Assembly (NCBI GenBank): GCA_035358815.1
Contig: DAOPQC010000003.1
Location: 310,001 to 374,000 of the forward strand
Source: Thermoanaerobaculales bacterium
GTDB lineage: Bacteria > Acidobacteriota > Thermoanaerobaculia > Thermoanaerobaculales > Sulfomarinibacteraceae
Length of the DNA stretch: 64,000 nt
Direction: 5' to 3'
The position numbers and the translations under genes are program-made. Position 1 is the stretch's first letter. The number at the start of each line of letters is the position of its first letter. A model generated the notes under the pieces. The model did no database searches, was not told the DNA's origin, and saw only the letters and a program-made list of their open reading frames with translations. Below are positions 7,224 through 15,803 of the stretch, piece after piece.

Positions 7224-8324
7224 TCAGCCCTCCTTGGCGTCGCGGATCGCGGAGACCAGATCGAGGATCTGCTCCTCGAGGAACGAGTACGCCCGGTCGT
7301 AGGCGGCGGCGACCGTCGCCTCGTCACCCACGACGGCGTTCGGATCGTCGACCGGCCAGTCCAGCATCACGGTGTGGCGGGGACGGCGCGGGAAGGCCCG
7401 CCGGGCCTCCGGCGCGAGCAGCACGATGACGTCCTCGTGGTCGATGTTGGCGACGCTGGTCACGGCCCTCGGCACGAAGCGGCTGACGTCGAAGCCACGC
7501 GAGGCCATGAAGCGGACCGTCGGCTCGGCGACGGGCGCCGGGATCAGCCCTGCGCTCGAGAACACGAAGCCCGGCTCCCTGAGCGCGGTGCCGATCATCT
7601 CGGCGATCACGCTGCGGCACGCGTTGTGCTCGTCGACGAAGAGCACCTGGAAGACGTCCGAACCCGGGTGCTTGGCGATCTCCCCGGTGCACATGTAGAG
7701 CGTCTCCATCCCGATGTTGCGGGCCTGATCGGAGACCCGCTCGAGGCGGCGCGCCACCATGACCAGCGGGTTGAGGGCCTCGAAGGGCAGCCGGCCCTCC
7801 TTGTAGGCCGAGGTCAGGTCCTTGGTCAGCTGGTCGCGGAGCAGGTCGACCGCCTCGTCGGACTCGATCGTCTTGCGGGCGAGCTCGGCGTCCTGGCCGA
7901 CGAAGGCCTGGATGGCGTCGTGCAGCATCGGCACGGCGAGGTCGACCACCTGCTGGAGCCGGTCCAGCGGCAGGGGAGCGTCGACCTCGGCCAGCTTCAG
8001 TGCCTGGCGGGCGATGCTCTCGGCGTAGTCGCCGACCCGCTCGAGCTCGAGGTTGACCTTGATCGTCGCGTAGGCGAAGCGGAGCAGGCTCGCGGCCGGC
8101 TGGTAGCGGACCAGGAACTGCAGGCAGAGCCTGTCGAGCTCCTTCTCGGCCTGGTCGATGAACTGGTCGCGCATGATCACCGCGAACGCGAGCTGGCGGT
8201 CCCGCTCGAGCACCGACCGTATGCTGGCGCGGATCGCCCGCTCGGCCAGGTCGCCCATCTCGACGACCTTGAGGCGAATCCGCTCGAGGTCCTGCTGCAG
8301 CATCGCCTCCAGGTGAGTCGTCAT
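7224..8324 (-). CDS. PhoU fused to an inactive-looking LMW-phosphatase/ArsC-like domain
   Basis: Residues 1 to about 222 form a PhoU protein with two three-helix repeats (EKELDRLCLQF, NLELERVGDYAESIAR, ARRLERVSDQARNIGMETLY). PhoU normally links Pst activity to PhoR signalling. Residues about 226-366 have the low-molecular-weight tyrosine phosphatase/arsenate reductase fold. The strand VLFV runs into the loop DEHNACRS, where active members have a C-X5-R loop such as CTGNSCRS. The nucleophilic Cys is therefore Asp231, while Arg237 is kept. Family features SAGL and the DWPVDDP end are present. It heads the Pst1 operon; AGGA lies 5 nt before the ATG. The fused domain may be a phosphate or arsenate sensor rather than an enzyme. 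Confidence 0.85.
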   Translation of the reverse strand: MTTHLEAMLQQDLERIRLKVVEMGDLAERAIRASIRSVLERDRQLAFAVIMRDQFIDQAEKELDRLCLQFLVRYQPAASLLRFAYATIKVNLELERVGDYAESIARQALKLAEVDAPLPLDRLQQVVDLAVPMLHDAIQAFVGQDAELARKTIESDEAVDLLRDQLTKDLTSAYKEGRLPFEALNPLVMVARRLERVSDQARNIGMETLYMCTGEIAKHPGSDVFQVLFVDEHNACRSVIAEMIGTALREPGFVFSSAGLIPAPVAEPTVRFMASRGFDVSRFVPRAVTSVANIDHEDVIVLLAPEARRAFPRRPRHTVMLDWPVDDPNAVVGDEATVAAAYDRAYSFLEEQILDLVSAIRDAKEG

Positions 8325-8415
8325 GCCGGTCCTGCCTCGCTTTCGCTGGTGACGGCGGGGACGCCTCCCGCCAACGGGCGAAGTCTACCATCGGGGCGCG
8401 CAGGCATGCCGCCAG

Positions 8416-10359
8416 CTAGAGCCGCACCTGCATGCCGAGCTCGACGACCCGGTTCGGCGGCAGCCCGAAGAAGGCGGTGGCCGGCCGGGCGTTGCGCGAC
8501 AGGTACGCGAACAGCCCCTTGCGCCACTGCGCCATGTCGCTGCCGCCGGTCGTGAGCAGGGTCTCGCGGCCGAGGTAGTAGCTGGTCTCGCCGAGCTTGA
8601 CCCGCAGGCCCCGGGTGCGGCACTGCTTGAGGGCCCTCGGCACGTCCGGCGTCTCCATGAAGCCGAAGCGCGCGATCACCGAGTAGACCTCGTCGCCGAG
8701 GTCGTGGACCTCGACCCGCTCCTCGAGTGGCACCACCGGCACCCGCTCGGTCAGCACGTACAGCAGGATGACCTGCTCGTGGAGCACCTTGTTGTGCTTG
8801 AAGTGGTGGAGCAGCACCGGCGGCACCACGTCGAGGTTCGAGGTCATGAAGACCGCGGTTCCGGAGACCCGGGGCGGCCTCTCCAGCCGCAGCGAGGGGA
8901 GGAAGCGGTCGAGCGCGACCATCCCGTCCCGCATCTGCCGGGCGAGCAGCTCGCGCCCCTGCTTCCAGGTGACGAACACGCAGTACAGGGCGGCGCCGAC
9001 CAGGAGCGGCAGCCAGCCGCCGTGCGCGACCTTGACGAGGTTGGCCGAGAGGAACGGCAGGTCGATGCACAGGAACAGGCCGATCAGCGCGCCGGCGCCG
9101 ATGCGCCCCCAGCCCCAGCGCTCGCGCGCCACCGCGTAGAGCAGGATCGAGGTGATGGTCATGGTCCCGGTGACCGCCACACCGTAGGCCGCGGCTAGGC
9201 TCGACGACGAGCGGAAGATCACGGTCAGGGCGCAGCAGGCGACCAGCAGGAGACCGTTGACCTGCGGCACGTAGATCTGCCCGCGGGCGAGGCTCGAGGT
9301 GTGGACGACGTCCAGCCGCGGCGAGTAACCGAGCTGCATCGCCTGCTGCGCGAGCGAGAAGGCGCCCGAGATCAGAGCCTGCGACGCGATCACGGCGGCC
9401 ACGGTCGCGACCGCGACCACCGGGTAGAGCAGGCAGGCCGGCGCGAGGGCGAAGAACGGGTTGGCGACAGCGCGCGCGCCGCCGCCGAGGATCGCGGCCC
9501 CCTGGCCGAAGTAGTTGAGCAGCAGGCACGGACAGACCATGACCGACCAGGCAAAGCGGATCGGCCGCGGGCCGAAGTGGCCCATGTCCGCGTACAGCGC
9601 CTCGGTGCCGGTAAAGCAGAGCACCACCGCGCCGAGGACGAAGAAGCCCTGGAGGCGGTGGCCGACGAGGAACCCCACCGCGTGCCACGGCGCCACCGCC
9701 GTCAGCACCTCGGGGTGGCGGACGATCCACGGCACGCCGAGGGCGGCGATCATCAGGAACCAGACCACCATCGCCGGCCCGAACATCGCGCCGACCCGCG
9801 CCGTGCCCCGCTTCTGCACCAGGAACAGCCCGGCCAGGATGCCGAGCGAGACCGGCACCACCAAAGGGCGCAGCACCGGGGTCGCCACCTCGAGCCCCTC
9901 GATCGCGCCGAGGACCGTGATCACCGGCGTGATCATGCCGTCGGCGAACAGGAGCGCAGTGCCGAACAGGCCGAGCATGATCAACCGGCGGCGGCGCCGC
10001 CTGCCGCCGTTTCCGTTGCCGTTCGCAGCCGGCGAGATGAGGGCGATCAGCGCCATGATCCCGCCCTCTCCCCGGTTGTCGGCGCGCATCACGAACACCA
10101 GGTACTTGAGGACCACGACCAGGGCGAGCGACCAGAAGATGAGCGACAGCACGCCGAGAACGTTGGCCGCGGTCGGCTCGGCGCCGTGGCCGGGCAGGAA
10201 GCACTCGCGGATGGTGTACAGCGGCGAGGTCCCGATGTCGCCGTAGACCACGCCGAGAGCGGCCAGCGACAGGGCCGCCAGGTCGCGCCGGGTGGCGATC
10301 CGCGGTGCGGCGTCGTCCAGGTCCGCCGCCTCGACGTCGTTGGCCGCCGTCTCGGTCAT
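8416..10359 (-). CDS. kup: KUP-family potassium uptake protein
   Basis: This is a 647-residue secondary potassium transporter. The KUP signature is near the N-terminus (ALGVVYGDIGTSPLYTIREC), followed by about 12 hydrophobic segments and a hydrophilic C-terminal domain of about 170 residues (MTSNLDVVPPVLLHHFKHNK, FGFMETPDVPRAL, YYLGRETL). The ATG at 10359 gives MTETAAND. The frame is open further upstream, but that region is the riboswitch leader, so the long form is rejected. GGAG lies about 10 nt before the ATG. A cyclic-di-AMP riboswitch upstream predicts shut-off when potassium and c-di-AMP are high. Confidence 0.94.
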   Translation of the reverse strand: MTETAANDVEAADLDDAAPRIATRRDLAALSLAALGVVYGDIGTSPLYTIRECFLPGHGAEPTAANVLGVLSLIFWSLALVVVLKYLVFVMRADNRGEGGIMALIALISPAANGNGNGGRRRRRRLIMLGLFGTALLFADGMITPVITVLGAIEGLEVATPVLRPLVVPVSLGILAGLFLVQKRGTARVGAMFGPAMVVWFLMIAALGVPWIVRHPEVLTAVAPWHAVGFLVGHRLQGFFVLGAVVLCFTGTEALYADMGHFGPRPIRFAWSVMVCPCLLLNYFGQGAAILGGGARAVANPFFALAPACLLYPVVAVATVAAVIASQALISGAFSLAQQAMQLGYSPRLDVVHTSSLARGQIYVPQVNGLLLVACCALTVIFRSSSSLAAAYGVAVTGTMTITSILLYAVARERWGWGRIGAGALIGLFLCIDLPFLSANLVKVAHGGWLPLLVGAALYCVFVTWKQGRELLARQMRDGMVALDRFLPSLRLERPPRVSGTAVFMTSNLDVVPPVLLHHFKHNKVLHEQVILLYVLTERVPVVPLEERVEVHDLGDEVYSVIARFGFMETPDVPRALKQCRTRGLRVKLGETSYYLGRETLLTTGGSDMAQWRKGLFAYLSRNARPATAFFGLPPNRVVELGMQVRL

Positions 10360-10456
10360 GAGCCCGCGCTCCGGGAGAGGAACGGCCGGCCGGCGCCGCA
10401 ACGGCGTGGCCCCGTCGCGGCTGGCGCCGGACGATCCGAAAACGGTGGGGAAGCGG

Positions 10457-10477
10457 TCGCCGGCCCGCAGCCGGCGA
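10457..10477 (-). terminator. Hairpin between riboswitch and kup, likely expression platform
   Basis: An 8-bp perfect stem (TCGCCGGC with GCCGGCGA) encloses a 5-nt loop. About 14 nt later on the minus strand comes a TTTT run. It sits between the c-di-AMP aptamer and the kup start and could act as the regulated terminator. The weak, distant U tract keeps confidence modest. Confidence 0.4.
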
Positions 10478-10500
10478 ACGGCGGTGTCTGCACGCTCGAC

Positions 10501-10625
10501 CTCTCTTCGACGCCTGCGGGGTGAGCTGACGGGCTCGGGCCGAAGAGATTGCCCTACGCCTGCGGCGATGCGCCCCGGATTGGTTCCCCCGCTCCCGCCC
10601 CCGGCGGGACTCGGCGCTCGGCCTC
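10501..10625 (-). promoter_or_regulatory. ydaO/yuaA-type cyclic-di-AMP riboswitch controlling kup
   Basis: On the minus strand the conserved blocks of this RNA class occur in order: GGGGGAACCAA, GGGGCGCATC, GTAGGGCA, CTCTTC, CCGAGCCCGTCAGCTCACC, CGCAGGCG and the closing GAAGAG. CTCTTC and GAAGAG can pair around the core. The class binds c-di-AMP and commonly controls K+ transporters and cell-wall genes, usually turning them off. A TATACC -10-like box at about 10627-10632 fits a transcript start just 5' of the aptamer. The 3' boundary is sharp; the 5' boundary is approximate. Confidence 0.85.
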
Positions 10626-10670
10626 GGTATACACCGTGGGGCCGCCGCCAAACCGCCCCCGAGCCCGGCC

Positions 10671-10776
10671 TTGACGCGGCCTTGACAGCTTCCGGCGCAC
10701 TCTTGCCGTCCCCTTGACCAGCCCGGCGTTGACGGGACCTTGACGCGCCCGGCTCGGGTCTTTCCACCCAATTGAC
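10671..10776 (+). promoter_or_regulatory. TTGAC direct-repeat operator array upstream of kdp
   Basis: TTGAC occurs at 10671, 10682, 10714, 10729, 10740 and 10772, with TTGCC at 10703. Three pairs (10671/10682, 10703/10714, 10729/10740) are spaced exactly 11 bp, the hallmark of OmpR/PhoB-family winged-helix regulators. The array lies between the kup leader and the first gene of the kdp operon, which itself encodes such a regulator (KdpE). Some TTGAC copies may double as -35 boxes. No convincing -10 was found. Confidence 0.6.
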
Positions 10777-10800
10777 CCGCGCCGCCCCACACTTCGATCG

Positions 10801-11205
10801 ATGGCGGATCTCGTGCTCACCCGCTTTCCGGCCCGCCCCGACGACGAGGTTGGTCCCGAGCCGTCGCTGCTCGACCGACACCTCAGGTGCGAGCAGCTGA
10901 CCGCCCGGCGGCGCCTGCTGACCTCGCTGCTCGCGCTGCTGTCGGCGCCGGTGTGGGCGATGGCGGCCTGGCCGCGGCTGCTCGCCGACACCGACCGGCG
11001 CTTTCTGCTCTACCTGTTCGCCTTCCTGCTCGCGACCGCCGGCTGGGCCGCGGTCGAGGAGTGGTGGGCGACGGCCCGGCTCCGCCGCGCCCTCGACGAG
11101 GCGCGGTCCGACGCCGGGAGGTCGGCAACCGCCGGCCCGGCCGATCGCGAACGGCCTTCCAAGGCCCACGCTGTGGGCGCTGCGGCAGGCCGGCCTCGCT
11201 TCTGA
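10801..11205 (+). CDS. Small membrane protein at the head of the kdp operon
   Basis: 134 residues of unknown function. Two hydrophobic helices are visible at roughly 39-57 (TSLLALLSAPVWAMAAW) and 66-85 (FLLYLFAFLLATAGWAAVEE), followed by a basic, low-complexity tail of about 45 residues. It precedes the kdp micro-ORFs by only 11 nt and is therefore probably part of the operon. No clear ribosome-binding site precedes ATG 10801, so the start is uncertain. It could be an accessory or regulatory subunit of Kdp; no family was recognised. Confidence 0.55.
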   Translation: MADLVLTRFPARPDDEVGPEPSLLDRHLRCEQLTARRRLLTSLLALLSAPVWAMAAWPRLLADTDRRFLLYLFAFLLATAGWAAVEEWWATARLRRALDEARSDAGRSATAGPADRERPSKAHAVGAAAGRPRF

Positions 11206-11216
11206 GAGGATCACCC

Positions 11217-11300
11217 ATGAACGACCTTCTCGTGGTGACGGTCACGCTGGTGTTCTTCCTGCTGTCGTGGCGCCTCGTCCGCGCCTGCGACCGGATGTGA
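11217..11300 (+). CDS. Kdp-associated micro-protein, 27 aa
   Basis: A 27-residue single-helix peptide beginning MNDLLVVTVTLVFFLLSW and ending RLVRACDRM. A GAGAGGA ribosome-binding site lies 7 nt before the ATG. I recall similar peptides of about 26 residues ending in a CDR or CER motif upstream of kdpF in other genomes, but that is from memory. It lies between the 134-residue membrane protein and kdpF. A membrane micro-subunit or assembly factor of Kdp is plausible. Confidence 0.65.
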   Translation: MNDLLVVTVTLVFFLLSWRLVRACDRM

Positions 11301-11311
11301 GCGGAGGCCTC

Positions 11312-11401
11312 ATGAGCCTCGAGCACGCCGTCGGCCTGCTGGTCTCATTGCTGCTCCTCGCCAGGCTCGGCGACGCGCTGCTGCGGGGCGAGCGGCGCTG
11401 A
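11312..11401 (+). CDS. kdpF: Potassium-transporting ATPase subunit KdpF
   Basis: A 29-residue hydrophobic peptide, MSLEHAVGLLVSLLLLARLG followed by DALLRGERR. One helix with an acidic/basic C-terminal tail and a position directly before kdpA match KdpF, which stabilises the KdpABC complex. GGAGG lies 5 nt upstream of the ATG. The sequence is too short for a homology call without context. Confidence 0.72.
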   Translation: MSLEHAVGLLVSLLLLARLGDALLRGERR

Positions 11402-11415
11402 GGGAGTGGCTCGCC

Positions 11416-13125
11416 ATGACCGCGCCCGGTTGGATCCAGATCCTGGTGTTTCTCGCGATCGTGCTGCTCGCGGCACCGCCGCTGGGGAGCTACCTGCACC
11501 GCGTGCTCGAGGGCGGTCCGCACGCGCTGGCGCGTCCGCTCGGCTGGCTGGAGCGCCTCGTCTATCGGGCGTGCCGGGTCGACGGTCGCGAGCAGCCATG
11601 GCCGCGCTACACCGGCTCGCTGCTCGCCTTCAGCGGCGTCAGCCTGCTGGCCACCTACGCCATCGAGCGGCTGCAGCACCTGCTGCCGCTCAACCCCCAG
11701 CACCTGGGACCCGTCGAGCCGCTGTCGGCCTTCAACACTGCTGCGAGCTTCACCACCAACACCAACTGGCAGGCGTATGCCGGCGAGGCGACCATGAGTT
11801 GCCTCACCCAGATGGCTGGCCTCGCCTGGCAGAACTTCGTCTCCGCCGCAGCCGGGATGGCGGTCGCGGTCGCGCTCGCCCGCGGTCTGACGCGCCGGGG
11901 CGAGGGCAAGGGGCCGGGGACGATCGGCAACGTCTGGGTCGACCTCACCCGGGGCACGGTCTACGTCCTGCTCCCGGCGAGCCTGGTCGTCGCTCTCGTC
12001 TTCGCCTCCCAGGGAGTCGTGCAGAGCCTGGCCCCCTCCCGGGTGGCTGCCACCCTCGACGGCGGCGAGCAGGCAATCCCGCTCGGGCCGGTCGCCTCGC
12101 AGGAGGCGATCAAGCAGCTCGGCACCAACGGCGGCGGCTTCTTCAACGCCAACGCGGCCCATCCCTTCGAGAACCCGACCCCGTTGACGAACTTCGTCTC
12201 GATGCTGCTGATCTTCGCCATCCCGGCCGGCCTGGTCTGGACCTTCGGCCGGATGGCGGGGGACCGCCGGCAGGGCTTGGTGCTGCTCGCCGCCATGTCC
12301 ATCCTGTTCCTCGCCGGCGCGACCGCGGTCTACTGGGCCGAGGCGGCCGGCAACCCGGTCCTGCCGCTCCCGTCCCCCGCCGGCAACCTCGAGGGCAAGG
12401 AGGTCCGCTTCGGTGTCGCCGGCTCCGCCCTCTACGCCACGGTGACGACCGACGCCTCGTGCGGCGCCGTCAACTCGATGCACGGCAGCTTCACCCCGCT
12501 CGGCGGCCTGGTCACGCTGTTCAACATCCAGCTCGGCGAGGTGGTGTTCGGGGGCGTCGGCGCCGGCCTCTACGGGATGCTGGTGATGGCGCTGCTGGCG
12601 GTGTTCATCGCCGGCCTGATGGTCGGGCGCACCCCCGAGTACCTGGGCAAGAAGGTCGAGAGCCGGGAGGTCAGGCTCGCGGTGCTCTTCGTCCTCCTGC
12701 CGACGCTGCTGATCCTGGCCGGCGCCGCGGCCTCAGCAGTCAACCCGTCGGCGCTGTCGTCGCTCGGCAACGCCGGCCCGCACGGGCTCACCGAGCTCAA
12801 CTACGCGTACTCGAGCGCGGCCGGCAACAACGGCTCGGCGTTCGCGGGCCTCGCCGCCGACACGCCGTGGTTCAACCTCACCCTCGGTGTGGCGATGCTT
12901 GCGGGTCGATTCTGGATGATCGTCCTGGTGCTCGCCATCGCGGGGTCGATGGCCGGCAAGAAGGTGGCGCCCCCGAGCGCCGGCACCTTCCCCACCACCG
13001 GGCTGCTGTTTCTCGCGCTGCTGATCGGCGTCATCGTGATCGTCGGCGCGCTGACCTTCCTGCCGGCGCTCAGTCTGGGGCCGGTGGTCGAGCACTTCCT
13101 GGCCCGCGCCGGAAGGGTGTTCTAG
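11416..13125 (+). CDS. kdpA: Potassium-transporting ATPase, K+-binding subunit A
   Basis: 569 residues, the normal length. KdpA is the channel-like subunit that binds and passes K+ in the high-affinity KdpFABC pump. Selectivity-filter-like segments are visible: FNTAASFTTNTNWQAY near 113, LGTNGGGFFNANAAHPFENP near 235, CGAVNSMHGSFTPLGG near 350 and SSAAGNNGSAF near 470. GGGAG precedes the ATG. The TAG stop at 13123 is 2 nt before kdpB. Confidence 0.96.
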   Translation: MTAPGWIQILVFLAIVLLAAPPLGSYLHRVLEGGPHALARPLGWLERLVYRACRVDGREQPWPRYTGSLLAFSGVSLLATYAIERLQHLLPLNPQHLGPVEPLSAFNTAASFTTNTNWQAYAGEATMSCLTQMAGLAWQNFVSAAAGMAVAVALARGLTRRGEGKGPGTIGNVWVDLTRGTVYVLLPASLVVALVFASQGVVQSLAPSRVAATLDGGEQAIPLGPVASQEAIKQLGTNGGGFFNANAAHPFENPTPLTNFVSMLLIFAIPAGLVWTFGRMAGDRRQGLVLLAAMSILFLAGATAVYWAEAAGNPVLPLPSPAGNLEGKEVRFGVAGSALYATVTTDASCGAVNSMHGSFTPLGGLVTLFNIQLGEVVFGGVGAGLYGMLVMALLAVFIAGLMVGRTPEYLGKKVESREVRLAVLFVLLPTLLILAGAAASAVNPSALSSLGNAGPHGLTELNYAYSSAAGNNGSAFAGLAADTPWFNLTLGVAMLAGRFWMIVLVLAIAGSMAGKKVAPPSAGTFPTTGLLFLALLIGVIVIVGALTFLPALSLGPVVEHFLARAGRVF

Positions 13126-13127
13126 CC

Positions 13128-15191
<2,064 letters not shown>

Positions 15192-15200
15192 GAGGGGCAG

Positions 15201-15803
15201 ATGCGATCGCAGCTTAAGGTCGCCGTGCGCATGGCAGCCGTGACCCTGGTGCTGACGGGGGTTGTCTATCCCCTGGGGGTCACCGCCCTCGCCCAGCTCC
15301 TCTTCCCGCGCCAGGCCAACGGCAGCGTGGTCGAGGTCGGCGGGCGGGTCATCGGCTCCGAGCTGATCGGTCAGAGCTTCGCGAGCCCCGGCTACGTCCA
15401 CGGCCGGCCCTCAGCCGCCGGCCGGGGCGGCTACGATGCGTCGGCATCCGGCGCCTCGAACCTCGGTCCCACCTCGGCGACGCTCAGGGAGCGGGTCGCC
15501 GTCGAGGCCGCCCGCCTGCGCTCCGAAAACCCGTCTGCTCCAAGTGCGGTCCCGGCCGAGCTCCTCACTGCCTCGGCGAGCGGTCTCGACCCCCACCTGA
15601 GCCCGGCTGCCGCGCGCTGGCAGGCCCGCCGGATCGCGGCGGCGCGGGGTGTCCGGGTCGCCGAGGTGGAGGCGCTGGTGGCGGAGCACGTGGAGGGCCG
15701 CACACTCGGTTTCCTGGGCGAGCCGAGAGTCAACGTCCTGCGCCTCAATCTGGCGCTCGACCGACGATTCGGACGCGGGCCGACCACGCTACCATCAAGG
15801 TGA
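15201..15803 (+). CDS. kdpC: Potassium-transporting ATPase, subunit C
   Basis: 200 residues with one N-terminal membrane helix (VAVRMAAVTLVLTGVVYPLG) and a periplasmic/accessory domain. Family motifs are GSELIGQSF, GRPSAAGRGGYDASASGASN and LTASASGLDPHLSPAAARWQ. KdpC helps assemble KdpAB and increases ATP affinity. The stop overlaps the putative GTG start of kdpD (GTGA), so translation is coupled to the sensor kinase. Confidence 0.95.
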   Translation: MRSQLKVAVRMAAVTLVLTGVVYPLGVTALAQLLFPRQANGSVVEVGGRVIGSELIGQSFASPGYVHGRPSAAGRGGYDASASGASNLGPTSATLRERVAVEAARLRSENPSAPSAVPAELLTASASGLDPHLSPAAARWQARRIAAARGVRVAEVEALVAEHVEGRTLGFLGEPRVNVLRLNLALDRRFGRGPTTLPSR

